A stretch of DNA of 64,000 nt from Flavihumibacter profundi (lineage in GTDB: Bacteria > Bacteroidota > Bacteroidia > Chitinophagales > Chitinophagaceae): assembly GCF_020076305.1 (NCBI RefSeq), contig NZ_JAIQXE010000002.1:372001-436000 (forward strand), read 5' to 3'. Shown here in pieces: positions 45,527 to 54,655 of this stretch. The position numbers were made by a program, and so were the translations under genes. Below the pieces are notes generated by a model that ran no database searches, was not told the DNA's origin, and saw only the letters and a list, made by a program, of their open reading frames with translations. The first letter of the stretch is position 1; the number at the start of each line of letters is the position of its first letter.

Positions 45527-46060
45527 CTATTGGTTATATGTTTTCTGTCCTTCTAAAAGAGTGGATAAAAACTCCTTTGATTTTTTGCTTTCACTTTTAA
45601 ATCCAAAAAGTATTAGGAGCCAACCGAATAAAAACATTATAAACGGAATCAGTAATCCAAAAGAAAAGCCATTTTGGGTAATCTGTTTAGCTTGTAAAAG
45701 TCCGCCGATTAAAATAAATAGGCAAATGAGACCAACCAAACCTAGCCATAAACTCATAAATACTATTATAACAATTGAAGGCCGCATTTTAATCCTGATT
45801 TGTGTTTTGCCGAGGAAGCCGTTAATATTTCCGGAAATTGTTGGCAAAAATGAATTTCTATAATTTATAATCCTGATAATCTCAAAACTGTCATTTGAAA
45901 TATTTCCTCGGTATGGTTTAGTTGATTCATTTCTGACAAAAGAAAATTGTGGTGTTTTTTTGGGATCAAGATTTTCTGAAATTCTTCTTTTTATCTCTTC
46001 AACACTTAATTTGGATTCCAATGTATAACTTTCAAAAGGGAAAATATTTTTTAGGGTCAT
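45527..46060 (-). CDS. Two-helix membrane protein, family shared with 48675-49121
   Basis: 177 residues from the Met at 46060. An N-terminal soluble domain (FESYTLESKLSVEEIKRRI, IIRIINYRNSFLPTISGNI, GKTQIRIKMRP) precedes two membrane helices. The same order of features is found in the cassette at 48675, so these are paralogues. Function unknown. Confidence 0.7.
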   Translation of the reverse strand: MTLKNIFPFESYTLESKLSVEEIKRRISENLDPKKTPQFSFVRNESTKPYRGNISNDSFEIIRIINYRNSFLPTISGNINGFLGKTQIRIKMRPSIVIIVFMSLWLGLVGLICLFILIGGLLQAKQITQNGFSFGLLIPFIMFLFGWLLILFGFKSESKKSKEFLSTLLEGQKTYNQ

Positions 46061-46098
46061 TGTTAATAACGATTTTTGATATATAGAGTGCTTAAGGT

Positions 46099-46301
46099 TG
46101 CCTACAACTAACATGGCTTTATGCAGGTTGGGAATTGACCAACTGTCAGCCCGGAACCGCTGCTAATTTTATAATTTAAAGTTCATTGATTAGACTTAAG
46201 TTCAAAGATGCTTGTCCTGCTGAAACTAAAAACTGGCTTTGCTTTTAGTGAAAATAGTTTGTCCAGCCCCATTAGCATAAAACCCCCTGTAGGCTGTAGT
46301 C
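46099..46301 (-). repeat. attC-like site, long class
   Basis: GCCTACAACTAACATGGCTTTATGC to GCATAAAACCCCCTGTAGGCTG, containing the subgroup block GGGAATTGACCAACTGTCAG. Confidence 0.8.
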
Positions 46302-46315
46302 TTTCTATGTCGGCA

Positions 46316-47053
46316 TTAATGATTTTGCATATTTACAAGTCCCGTCAACTTAAAAATCATAACTACAATAACAGATACTAAAACTAATAAAACCCACCAA
46401 ACACTTCTTTTAGTTTTACTGTCCACGTTTTTGTTAGAGCGAATTTTTACAAAACTCGAAATCATCAAAGCGACTAGAGCACTTCCTGTCAACCCAACAA
46501 TTATGTTGTTATTTACAGTATAAACACAAAGCATTAGTCCAACTGTTACCAGTCCTGTAAAACTTTGATATTTCTTTAGAAGGGAAACATTGTCTTTTAT
46601 AACAATAGGTTGTATTTGCTGTAATGCTGTTTCAAGTTTAAAATAATCGTCAATTTGGGCAGGTATTCCAATTAAGTTAACTGTGCCTTTTCCTTTGATG
46701 ATGAAGCTACCATTTTTGTGTTTGGCAATTTCTTTAACATCGTTGAAATAAATGGAAATTGTCGGTGTATTAAGTTGCTCTCTTGTTATAAGGTTATTGG
46801 TAATTGTCAATGTATAACTTTCAAATAAAAGTCTTTGTCTGTTAACTCCACGATAGAGGCCAAAGCCTAACGCCAAAACAGCCATTGGAATTACAATCGG
46901 GAGAACATTTACGTCATTCTCTTTTTGTTTTGAATTCATAGTGCTTATTGTAATTCCAACGGTTCCTGCAATTAAGAGGATAGGAATTGAGCGTAAAAGC
47001 ATTTTCTTTCTAATTTCTTTAAATCCGTCTTGTCTGATTTTGAATACTTGCAT
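46316..47053 (-). CDS. Multi-pass membrane protein with central PH-like segment
   Basis: 245 residues. Two N-terminal helices, a central soluble stretch (LTITNNLITREQLNTPTISI, IYFNDVKEIAKHKNGSFIIKG) that reads like a bacterial PH domain, then about three C-terminal helices. No catalytic motif. Single-gene cassette; function unknown. Confidence 0.7.
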   Translation of the reverse strand: MQVFKIRQDGFKEIRKKMLLRSIPILLIAGTVGITISTMNSKQKENDVNVLPIVIPMAVLALGFGLYRGVNRQRLLFESYTLTITNNLITREQLNTPTISIYFNDVKEIAKHKNGSFIIKGKGTVNLIGIPAQIDDYFKLETALQQIQPIVIKDNVSLLKKYQSFTGLVTVGLMLCVYTVNNNIIVGLTGSALVALMISSFVKIRSNKNVDSKTKRSVWWVLLVLVSVIVVMIFKLTGLVNMQNH

Positions 47054-47088
47054 GGTTTCGTTAAATTATAAGAGGGCTTTTAAGATTA

Positions 47089-47221
47089 CAGCCAACGGTG
47101 GGCATTAGCGCTGTGCGGCCCCGCGCAACGTCCAGCCCGTATGATGTTAAAAGGTGTTTTTATCTTCGAACTTGCGGATTCGTCCCGCCCGCATATTAGC
47201 AATACGATTGTTGGGTGTAGT
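47089..47221 (-). repeat. attC-like site, medium class (twin of 57764-57902)
   Basis: CAGCCAACGGTGGGCATTAG to AATACGATTGTTGGGTGTAG. The core GTGCGGCCCCGCGCAACGTCC ... TGATGTTAAAAGGTGTTTTT ... GTCCCGCCCGCATATTAG recurs almost unchanged at 57764. Confidence 0.85.
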
Positions 47222-47232
47222 GCCTCCTTTGT

Positions 47233-47748
47233 TTAATCGTATTTGAACTCCCAATTTCCTAATGCAATTGATGTAATTATGTCCGGCCAGGTTTCAAATG
47301 CTGATAACTTCGCAGTAACAGGATATACATTTGTATCAACCCAGCGATTTTGTTTTAATAGAAAAATCTTTGATTTATAAATTAAGTCTACTGGAAAAGG
47401 GTTTACAATTTTCAGCATCGTCATTTCGTGAACTTTCTTTTTTGATGTCTGTGAAAAACTGATTACAATTGTCTTTTCAGGATTTTCAACTTTGTCCACT
47501 GCTGTTACAGTGGTAATAACACCGTCTTTCTGTTCAATTTCGACATAGATGGTCTCTCCAGGATAAAGTTGAATAGCTTTATTTGGTAAAACGTAAGGAG
47601 TAGCTTTAATGTCCTCCTCGTAAATTGTCTTTTTGTCAACAGCAACCGCCAATTTATAAGGCGTCCTTTTAAGTTGATTGGAATCTTGCCCAACTGCTAA
47701 CAAAGTCCAGGTAAAGGTTAGTGCTGTAACAATTAATTTTAGTTTCAT
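47233..47748 (-). CDS. Exported hypothetical protein
   Basis: 171 residues with signal peptide (LTFTWTLLAVGQ). Beta-rich: YKLAVAVDKKTIYEEDIK, AIQLYPGETIYVEIEQKDG and a Trp-rich end. Family not recognised. Single-gene cassette. Confidence 0.65.
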   Translation of the reverse strand: MKLKLIVTALTFTWTLLAVGQDSNQLKRTPYKLAVAVDKKTIYEEDIKATPYVLPNKAIQLYPGETIYVEIEQKDGVITTVTAVDKVENPEKTIVISFSQTSKKKVHEMTMLKIVNPFPVDLIYKSKIFLLKQNRWVDTNVYPVTAKLSAFETWPDIITSIALGNWEFKYD

Positions 47749-47769
47749 AGTTTGAGGTTCTTGTGTATT

Positions 47770-47973
47770 ACGACCAACGTTGACGCATTGGTGTAGGCAG
47801 GGTAATTCATATTCACTCGCCCGGCTTCAATACTGACTTAATAAACTATTGTTCATTGGTATTTCTAAAGCACAATGAATTTCTTGACTCCCCTAATTGA
47901 TGCCCATCTGTAATTAACAGCTGATTGCCGATCCGTCCCACCCTAATTATGCCAATACGGGTGTTGTGCGCTA
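47770..47973 (-). repeat. attC-like site, long class
   Basis: ACGACCAACGTTGACGCATTGGTGTAGG to GCCAATACGGGTGTTGTGCGC; GACCATGCATTGG-type subgroup with substitutions. Confidence 0.8.
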
Positions 47974-47977
47974 CCAG

Positions 47978-48457
47978 TCAATCAGGGGGAAGCCAGCCAA
48001 AGTTAAATTTTTCTATTAATTCGATGATTCTATTTGAATAGTCATGCTGTGTGAGATTTGCAACTAAGACTCTTTTAATAATTATAGTTGGATGTGCAGC
48101 CACAAATGTTGCAAACCAAAATCCCTCATCAAAATCCGAATGAAAAGTTGTCATTGCCGTATCCTCAAATGCATCGCTATTATTTGGCCATTCACCAATA
48201 TCTATCATCCGATTAACAATAGCGCTATCGAATTCCGTGTCAATCTCAGACGCCAACTCACCTGCACCACAGACATAAAGAACATTACTGTCAAGGCATA
48301 TTTCAGCAAATTTGTTTAGAATAGGCATTTGTTCCTTGTCAGCTATTGCAAATAGCACCCAATTATTCAGCACAATTGAAGTCAAATTGGACATATCATC
48401 ATTTATGTCCAAATATTCTATTGCCCTATTATTAATATGTCCAAGTTTGAGAGTCAT
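47978..48457 (-). CDS. Hypothetical soluble protein
   Basis: 159 residues from the Met at 48457; the longer frame would start inside the attC-like site. No signal or membrane helix. Mixed alpha/beta with VLYVCGAGELASEIDTEFD and a WFATFVAAH segment. Not recognised. Start is only 7 bp from the attC end, so its translation signals must come from the site itself. Confidence 0.65.
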   Translation of the reverse strand: MTLKLGHINNRAIEYLDINDDMSNLTSIVLNNWVLFAIADKEQMPILNKFAEICLDSNVLYVCGAGELASEIDTEFDSAIVNRMIDIGEWPNNSDAFEDTAMTTFHSDFDEGFWFATFVAAHPTIIIKRVLVANLTQHDYSNRIIELIEKFNFGWLPPD

Positions 48458-48463
48458 GTAGGT

Positions 48464-48665
48464 AGCGTACAACGACCATGCATTGGCGTAGGCACGGCAT
48501 TTATTCTATGCTGCCTGACCTTAAAGCTGATCCTTTATAAATAGCTGATTGAAAAATTCATATTTTCAGTAGAAGCACTGCCGCCGAAATTATTGCTGAT
48601 TAGTGAATATATCGCTCAAGCGTATTGCGTCCGCCGTGCTTATACCAATGCAATTGTTGGGCGCT
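48464..48665 (-). repeat. attC-like site, long class
   Basis: AGCGTACAACGACCATGCATTGG to TACCAATGCAATTGTTGGGCGCT. Very close to the sites at 38122, 54656 and 56877, including the inner CGTCCGCCGTGCTTATACCA. Confidence 0.88.
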
Positions 48666-48674
48666 GTTAACCAA

Positions 48675-49121
48675 TTAAATGTATCGCTCAAGTAAAGAAA
48701 GCAACACTTTCTTATTAAGTCTATCTAAAGCAATAATTCCTAATATACACATAAAGCAGATTCCGGAATATACTATTACATTACCTGTCCGGGTAAATGA
48801 AATTAATAATAGAACTATAAATACTAATAACATGAGCCAAAAAGCCGGATTTGTTGTAACCTTAACTGATATTTTTGTTTGTCCAGATATTGAAAAATAT
48901 GTGACTACAATTTTTGCGCCCATACCGTTGCCAAAATAAGGTCTCCAATTACCATGCTTTGCATAAAAGATATATTCATCATTCTGTTTTGAATAAAACC
49001 CGTAAATGCTATACTTGATTGAATTATACTTTGCATTTATTATTTCCAATAGTAATTGTCTGGTTTGATTAATGTCCAGTTTTGTATTATACTGTTTACT
49101 TATCGAAAAGAAAGGTATCAA
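48675..49121 (-). CDS. Two-helix membrane protein, paralogue of 45527-46060
   Basis: 148 residues: N-terminal domain with FYSKQNDEYIFYAKHGNWRPYFGNGMGAKIVV region, GQTKISVKVTTNPAF and two membrane helices (FWLMLLVFIVLLLISF, VIVYSGICFMCILGIIAL). Same architecture as the cassette at 45527. Function unknown. Confidence 0.65.
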   Translation of the reverse strand: MIPFFSISKQYNTKLDINQTRQLLLEIINAKYNSIKYSIYGFYSKQNDEYIFYAKHGNWRPYFGNGMGAKIVVTYFSISGQTKISVKVTTNPAFWLMLLVFIVLLLISFTRTGNVIVYSGICFMCILGIIALDRLNKKVLLSLLERYI

Positions 49122-49170
49122 CTTGAGTCTATTTTAATTATAAGAGCTTCGGCAATCAGGGATTCTTAAT

Positions 49171-49372
49171 AGCGCCCAACGAGCAGGGCTTTGTGCAGGT
49201 GTGGTATTAGTATTCCGTCCGCCCACAGCCGCTGCTGATTGAAATATGAAGTTGAAGTTACGGCCCAAAGTTCAAAGTTGTTTGTCCTGCCAGAACCACT
49301 GCCTGGCTTTGCACTTGGCTGATGTTTGTTTGTCAAGCCACCCTTGCACAAAACCCAATGTTGGTTGCCGTA
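49171..49372 (-). repeat. attC-like site, long class
   Basis: AGCGCCCAACGAGCAGGGCTTTG to CAAAACCCAATGTTGGTTGCC. The left end is a canonical RYYYAAC. Confidence 0.85.
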
Positions 49373-49380
49373 GATTTCTG

Positions 49381-49818
49381 TCAACCGAAAGCTGATTGAT
49401 ATTTTTGATGGACAACCTTAAAAGCTAAAATTAAAGAAGCAATAAAAAAGGGAAGTCCAGTAAAAAAACCAATTTGAGATAACTCGTCATTAAAAATGTT
49501 ATGTGTCAAATAATAAAAGCTTGTCCATAAAAATAGAAGTCCAATGATTTGTATCCATAAGAGTTGTTTATTATTTTTTGTCAGAATTGATATGATAAGA
49601 AGTATATGTCCGACTAAAGCAAAAAGTGCTACAACCGAAAGTGATTTGTCATACGATGCTGTGATAGAAAATGAAAAGTCTTCTGTCCCAATATTGAACT
49701 TGTGAAATAAGCCAACAATTTCTAAAAGTCCAACGCAAGCAATTCCGTGTCCAGCTCCAATAATTATAAGGAAGCTAAGTACAATTGTCCAAATGGTTAG
49801 TCGTTTAAAATTTGTCAT
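49381..49818 (-). CDS. Four-helix integral membrane protein
   Basis: 145 residues, nearly all in four hydrophobic segments (first: TIWTIVLSFLIIIGAGHGIA). HGIAC follows the first helix. Family unknown. Single-gene cassette. Confidence 0.65.
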   Translation of the reverse strand: MTNFKRLTIWTIVLSFLIIIGAGHGIACVGLLEIVGLFHKFNIGTEDFSFSITASYDKSLSVVALFALVGHILLIISILTKNNKQLLWIQIIGLLFLWTSFYYLTHNIFNDELSQIGFFTGLPFFIASLILAFKVVHQKYQSAFG

Positions 49819-49892
49819 TCAATGTCGGATATTATTTGATTGTGGAATTGTAAAACATAAATGTCTTTTCGAATTGAGGTCTGTCACTCTAT

Positions 49893-50101
49893 GGCAATCA
49901 ACGGCGACAGCTTGGCGCTGGTGGGGAATTTGAATTCCATACGATTGCAACTGCTGCTGATTAATGATTATTAGTTGATATTAATTTACCGAAGATCAAT
50001 TAAATGAATATGTTGAAACCAATGCTTGTATATATTCAATCACTGAATATTTATCCATCCGCTCCAATAGCGCCAAACTTCTCTGTTTTACGCCGTATAG
50101 G
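49893..50101 (-). repeat. attC-like site, long class
   Basis: GGCAATCAACGGCGACAGCTTGGCGCTGG to CCAATAGCGCCAAACTTCTC then CGCCGTATAG; related to the site at 53212. Right end diverged. Confidence 0.65.
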
Positions 50102-50109
50102 GCAAATAG

Positions 50110-50670
50110 TTACTTAACTCGTTTTAAACAGTATCGAATGTCCTGACGTAGGATAAACTCCGCAACTTTCTTAGAAACGGGAAATAGGTCACCGTCGCTA
50201 TTGAATTGATACCAATAGCATGACTCATACAAAAAGAAAGTATTCAATGGATACTTAGTTATTGTTGAATATTCAACCTTTCCGTCCAGGCTCTTGGTGA
50301 CCTGATTAATATTTTTGTTAGAATACCGATAAAAAGCTCTTCGATCGCTCTCTCTAATTGGGATACCATGTCCACTTTCATATATAAACCCAAACTTCTT
50401 CTCCCGATCATATGAAACTGTAATAACAAATTTACCCTCAGATCCATTGTCTATAAGTTCTCCAATATTAATAAAAGCGTATGAATAGCCAGCTTTTATA
50501 ACTTCATCAATAATTATTGGTACTGCATCACTTTCTCTAAGCCAGTCAGTACTTCCTCTATCTTCTAGAAATTTGTAATAGTTACTAGAATCAATTTTTT
50601 GACTTGTCTCTTTCTGGCCAAAGCAAATATGATTAATCAATAAAAATAGTAGTATAACTTTTGTTCTCAT
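50110..50670 (-). CDS. Exported hypothetical protein
   Basis: 186 residues from the Met at 50670, giving a signal peptide (VILLFLLINHICFGQ); longer frames run into the attC-like site. Contains YSYAFINIGELIDNGSEGK and VTKSLDGKVEYSTITKYP. Not recognised. Single-gene cassette. Confidence 0.65.
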   Translation of the reverse strand: MRTKVILLFLLINHICFGQKETSQKIDSSNYYKFLEDRGSTDWLRESDAVPIIIDEVIKAGYSYAFINIGELIDNGSEGKFVITVSYDREKKFGFIYESGHGIPIRESDRRAFYRYSNKNINQVTKSLDGKVEYSTITKYPLNTFFLYESCYWYQFNSDGDLFPVSKKVAEFILRQDIRYCLKRVK

Positions 50671-50699
50671 ATTAGGGTGATTATTATTGGGGTTTATAT

Positions 50700-50906
50700 G
50701 GCGTACAACGTTCGCAGCTTTGCGTAGTGGCGGTAGTAGCATTCCGTCCGCCGAACCAGCCGCTGATTATTGATTCAAATGCTCATTGTGATTATGTCCA
50801 GTTGCTAGTAACAATTCACGCTGAGGCTGATGTTGAACAGTGTTACCTCCGACCATTGGCATTGACGTCCGCCGCCATTATGCTAAACTGGCTTGTTGGC
50901 TGTAGG
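50700..50906 (-). repeat. attC-like site, long class
   Basis: GGCGTACAACGTTCGCAGCTTTGCG to GCTAAACTGGCTTGTTGGCTG with paired CCGTCCGCCGA and CGTCCGCCGCC inner blocks. Confidence 0.8.
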
Positions 50907-50917
50907 TTTTCTTCCTG

Positions 50918-51547
50918 TCAATAAGGGCTCTTCATTGTCTTTGCGTCTGCTGGCAAATCAAAAATTGTCTTATCAAGTTTCATTTCCTTTACTTCTGTTG
51001 CTACGCTCTCCAAAGTAAATTGTCCATTGTCCACGATCGATTTTAGCGATAGTGAATTTGACTTTGAAAGAAAGTCATACCAATTTCCAAACTTGTGATT
51101 GACAAATAATTTTGTGTCTACCGCAAGCTTTGTGTTGAAGTAGTATTTTTGTGTCCCACTTTTACAAGTTAAAACAAGTTCGTCACACTTAAAGCCCAAA
51201 ACTTCTGTAACGTCTTTATTAACTTCTGCTTTTAGAATTTCGTCTGGATTTGTTGCACCGTCGTTCCAAAGCAAAGTTTCAGAGTTTGCCAATTTAGTAT
51301 AAAGCTTGTTGTCTTTATTTACATATAGTTGCCACTGAAATAATGAACCATTTGCAACTGATTTATAGTCGCCATTTTTTATAAAATAATCTTGTGTCGA
51401 ACCCATCATTGTAGTGAATTGTTCGTCTGTCACATTTGGCATTTTACTTTTGTAAGAGTTTTTGTAAACTATTTTTCCTTCAAAATTTTGTCCAAAAGAA
51501 TTAAATGCTAAAAGTGTCGCAAGTAAAAATGTAATAGCTTTTGCCAT
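50918..51547 (-). CDS. Exported DUF4412/GLPGLI-like protein
   Basis: 209 residues. Signal ending NSFGQ, then NFEGKIVYKNSY, a MMGSTQDYFIKNGDYKS block, and C-terminal FDLPADAKTMKSPY. These are features of secreted Bacteroidota proteins of the DUF4412 group, of unknown role. Single-gene cassette. Confidence 0.75.
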   Translation of the reverse strand: MAKAITFLLATLLAFNSFGQNFEGKIVYKNSYKSKMPNVTDEQFTTMMGSTQDYFIKNGDYKSVANGSLFQWQLYVNKDNKLYTKLANSETLLWNDGATNPDEILKAEVNKDVTEVLGFKCDELVLTCKSGTQKYYFNTKLAVDTKLFVNHKFGNWYDFLSKSNSLSLKSIVDNGQFTLESVATEVKEMKLDKTIFDLPADAKTMKSPY

Positions 51548-51581
51548 ATTGTTGTTTTATGATTATTGGGGTCTGTCTAAA

Positions 51582-51613
51582 CTTACAACCAATGCCTCTG
51601 ATGTGCGTTGCTT
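51582..51613 (-). repeat. Compact attC-like site
   Basis: CTTACAACCAATGCCTCTGATGTGCGTTGC: two ends with almost no middle. Weaker than other sites but in the expected position between two cassette genes. Confidence 0.5.
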
Positions 51614-51628
51614 TAGTCCAGTTAAAGC

Positions 51629-52189
51629 TTAAAACTCAACTTTGTCCCGATCACAATACTTAGTGGCAAGCTTATAATAATTCCGATCGTCAGTAAAGTC
51701 TTTATTTACAGCTATTGATTGCATTATAGCTCCTGCCGAGTTTAAATAATTCTTTGTTATTGGTTGGTGATCGCTATAACTTATTGAATATATTTTGTCA
51801 CTTTTATTACATTTTAAGCATACTACTTGGCCAGCTGTATTCTTTTTCGTCCGGGCTGGTAAATAAAATGTAACATCAGGTGTGTCACTAACAAATGATG
51901 TTACAGATGCTATCATTATAGTATCTACTCCAATACCAACACAATAAAAGTCAAATGAAACCTCCGTCCTTGGTGTGAATGACATTTCAAATTTCCCACT
52001 CTTCAAGATTTTTGTCTTTGCCAACACTTTTTTGTCTCCTTTTACAACTAAATAAAGTTTCTCCAGGTGAATAGCAGTGTCTATATGATTGCTTTTCAAA
52101 TGTCCTGTTATATATATTGGATTTGTCCAAGGTTTGAGACTTGAAATTGTTATAAATATTAGGAACACTATTGTCAGGTTGGGTCTCAT
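51629..52189 (-). CDS. Exported hypothetical protein
   Basis: 186 residues from the Met at 52189, five bases from the attC-like site; signal-like start (LTIVFLIFITISSL). YITGHLKSNHIDTAIHLEKLYLVVKGDKKV then KSGKFEMSFTPR resemble carboxypeptidase-regulatory or DUF4369-like beta sandwich segments. Contains CLKC. Single-gene cassette. Confidence 0.6.
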   Translation of the reverse strand: MRPNLTIVFLIFITISSLKPWTNPIYITGHLKSNHIDTAIHLEKLYLVVKGDKKVLAKTKILKSGKFEMSFTPRTEVSFDFYCVGIGVDTIMIASVTSFVSDTPDVTFYLPARTKKNTAGQVVCLKCNKSDKIYSISYSDHQPITKNYLNSAGAIMQSIAVNKDFTDDRNYYKLATKYCDRDKVEF

Positions 52190-52193
52190 AAAG

Positions 52194-52402
52194 TAACGCA
52201 CAACGTTCTAGTATTGCTGCAGTTGGGGGAATTGACCAACTGTCTGCCCGGAATTGAAGCTAAATTAATAAACAAAGGTTGATGTTAACCTACAAATGCC
52301 CAACAGAATTCAGTCCGCCGAAACCAAACTTTGGATATGCACTGATGCTAATTGTTCTTCCGTCCAGCCCCAATTGCAGCAATACTTTTGTTGTGCGTTT
52401 GC
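52194..52402 (-). repeat. attC-like site, long class
   Basis: TAACGCACAACGTTCTAGTATTGCTGCAG to CTTGCAGCAATACTTTTGTTGTGCGTT; inner GGGAATTGACCAACTGTCTG like 46099. Strong arm complementarity (ATTGCTGCA/TGCAGCAAT). Confidence 0.85.
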
Positions 52403-52415
52403 TTTTCTCTATCTT

Positions 52416-53165
52416 TTATTTTGATATTTCGTAAACAATTGTAATCTTTTCTTCCAACTCGACATCTTCAACTTCAAATTTGTCAAACGGAGTGTTATAG
52501 CTAATTTGTGTGTCTCCAACAATTTTTGGCGGTGTAAATTTAACTTGATGGATATCTTGCGGCGGTCCTAAAATTCCGTCTTTATATTTCAACACTTGCT
52601 TGACTCTAATGAATTTTATGTCCAACGCTTTAGCAATATTTACAGCGTTAGTTTTTGCATCTACGATTGCTTCTTGCACAAGTTTTAGTCTTGTAATTTT
52701 TTCAAGACTGTCCGAAACTTTAGTGTCAAATGAAATATCCAAATCTTTAAGTCCTGCCTCTTGGATTTCTTTGTATAAAGCATCAATAAGTTTTGTTTCA
52801 AGCCCGAATTCAAGTTTTAAAACATTAGAAGCTGTATATCTTTTTTTCTCATCGTCATTTTGTGAGCTTGAAATGTCGTAGTCGGAAATTTTTATTATCT
52901 TGTTAGTAAAGCCAATTTTGTAAAGACTTTTTACTAATTCATCAATTTCGAGGTTAAGCAATTTGATTGCATTTTTCTCAACAGTATCCCTTTTTTCAAC
53001 TGTCAATGTGAAAATAGCTAAGTCTGGTCTAACTTTTATTTTAGAACCTCCTTCTGCAATTATTTCATAGTCATTTTTGGTTTGCGAAAAAACAGTTGAA
53101 AATATAAATGTCAAGCTTAAAAGCATTGTCATTTTTAGCATTGTCCTTGAGTTTAATATTGTCAT
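52416..53165 (-). CDS. SIMPL-domain (DUF541) exported protein
   Basis: 249 residues from the Met at 53165, giving a signal (MLLSLTFIFSTVFSQ). SIMPL features: GGSKIKVRPDLAIFTLTVEK, a long helix with IVDAKTNAVNIAKALDIK and a C-terminal VEDVELEEKITIVYEI. Periplasmic or surface protein of unclear function, related to BP26/OMP28. Single-gene cassette. Confidence 0.85.
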   Translation of the reverse strand: MTILNSRTMLKMTMLLSLTFIFSTVFSQTKNDYEIIAEGGSKIKVRPDLAIFTLTVEKRDTVEKNAIKLLNLEIDELVKSLYKIGFTNKIIKISDYDISSSQNDDEKKRYTASNVLKLEFGLETKLIDALYKEIQEAGLKDLDISFDTKVSDSLEKITRLKLVQEAIVDAKTNAVNIAKALDIKFIRVKQVLKYKDGILGPPQDIHQVKFTPPKIVGDTQISYNTPFDKFEVEDVELEEKITIVYEISK

Positions 53166-53211
53166 AGTAAGTTTTGTAAGGGAGATGCAAATTTTAGGGT
53201 GTTCCATAAAG

Positions 53212-53416
53212 TGACGCACAACGGCGGCAGGTTGGCGCTGGTGGGGAATTATTATTCTCCCTGTCCGGAACTACCGCTGATTAATGATTTGTTGTTGAAA
53301 TTAATTACAAATGATCCATTTAATTGATCAGCAGAAACTGATGCCTGGTTATATTCAATTGAACCCTATTCCTTTCTATCGCCCCGCTAGCGCGAAACTG
53401 CTCTGTTGGGCGCAGG
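53212..53416 (-). repeat. attC-like site, long class
   Basis: TGACGCACAACGGCGGCAGGTTGGCGCTGG to GCTAGCGCGAAACTGCTCTGTTGGGCGCAG. The right end is a canonical GTTRRRY (GTTGGGC). Confidence 0.85.
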
Positions 53417-53429
53417 TCAGGAAATTTAA

Positions 53430-53882
53430 TTACTCTAATCTTACCCGATCGTTTCTGTCAATGTTTGTCCGCCTGTCAAATACAAAGTCCAGGTATTTTG
53501 TTTGTCCTGAGTCTGCAACAATGTCCGCCGATGCCCTTCCAAACTCTAGCCCGTTCTTATCAAATGCCTTTGCAGTCAGCTTACCATTAAAACCTTTATC
53601 AAATATCAAATAGGCGGAAACTATATTGTCGGTTGTACTATCAGTGCCGACAACTTTTACTCGTCCAATTTTTATTCCTTTTCGCTCCACTTCTGGAGAA
53701 ACTTCAATTAAACTGGAAAACGACTCTTCTACACCAGACTTAACACCATCTACAACTTCAGATCCAACTTTACCAACAATTTCGCCTCCCTTATGCAAAG
53801 TATCCTTCGCCTTATCCTTTGCCCAATCGCAAGAAATTAAAGTAAAACAGAAAAATATGCGTATGATTAAAATTGATTTCAT
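53430..53882 (-). CDS. Lipoprotein of unknown function
   Basis: 150 residues. Signal with TLISC, a helical stretch (HKGGEIVGKVGSEVVDGVKSG) and a beta-rich C-terminal part, VSAYLIFDKGFNGKLTAKAF, ending in NDRVRLE. No family assigned. Single-gene cassette. Confidence 0.65.
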   Translation of the reverse strand: MKSILIIRIFFCFTLISCDWAKDKAKDTLHKGGEIVGKVGSEVVDGVKSGVEESFSSLIEVSPEVERKGIKIGRVKVVGTDSTTDNIVSAYLIFDKGFNGKLTAKAFDKNGLEFGRASADIVADSGQTKYLDFVFDRRTNIDRNDRVRLE

Positions 53883-53913
53883 AATAGTTTTGCTCGCTTT
53901 TTATGGGTTTGAC

Positions 53914-54119
53914 TTGCGCCCAACGGTCAGGTATTGCTTTGCAGGTGGGGAAATAGAATTCCGTCTGCCCATAACCGATGCCGATTGAAATTATTTTGAT
54001 GAAGTTAAGTACTAAAGTTGGGCGTTTCTTGTCAAGCCCGAACTGAAGTTTGGAATTGCAAAACTGCCGATTGTTGTTCCGTCCGCCCCACTTGCAGCAA
54101 TACCCCTGTTGGCTGCTGG
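53914..54119 (-). repeat. attC-like site, long class
   Basis: TTGCGCCCAACGGTCAGGTATTGC to GCAGCAATACCCCTGTTGGCTGC. Canonical left end; GGTATTGC/GCAATACC arms. Confidence 0.85.
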
Positions 54120-54133
54120 GCTTGTCGAGTTGT

Positions 54134-54595
54134 TTATGCGCACTCGTAACTTAAAAGTTCTTCGAATTTATTATCAGCGTATTTATAAACAATAACCCAA
54201 CTAAAATAGTCTTGTTCATACTTTGAAGTACCGTCTTCTAAATACTCTGCCTCGCCGCCGCTATACTGAAATGCAATTATTATTTCTGTTCCACTAATTA
54301 AGTCAATACCTTTTTTAGAGCTTAAATCTTCTTCTTCGTTTATTTCCATAACGCCATTGTAACCATTCTTGAACTGGTCGAATATTATCGTCTGATTATT
54401 CGATTTGTCAACGCCCCAAATAGTCCCTCCATATTCGTCATATTCCTTAATCCAAGTCTGAATCAAACTTGTGAAACTGGTATTGAATTTAAAAGCTGTT
54501 GTATATTTGCCATATTGCTTATGAATTTCCAAAAGTGTTGCTTCACTTACTTCTGTTACAAGTCCTGTCAAATATGAAGGTGCGGGGAAAATCAT
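54134..54595 (-). CDS. Hypothetical soluble protein
   Basis: 153 residues from the Met at 54595 (longer frames read through the attC-like site). Acidic, mixed alpha/beta: FNTSFTSLIQTWIKEYDEYG, IWGVDKSNNQTIIFDQF, YFSWVIVYKYADNKFEELL. No recognised family; the general look is of small immunity-type proteins but this is only an impression. Confidence 0.6.
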   Translation of the reverse strand: MIFPAPSYLTGLVTEVSEATLLEIHKQYGKYTTAFKFNTSFTSLIQTWIKEYDEYGGTIWGVDKSNNQTIIFDQFKNGYNGVMEINEEEDLSSKKGIDLISGTEIIIAFQYSGGEAEYLEDGTSKYEQDYFSWVIVYKYADNKFEELLSYECA

Positions 54596-54655
54596 AATGA
54601 TAATATTTATAGTGTCCACTATTGTTCTTTCGAATTGAGATGTTCTTTTAGCCTT

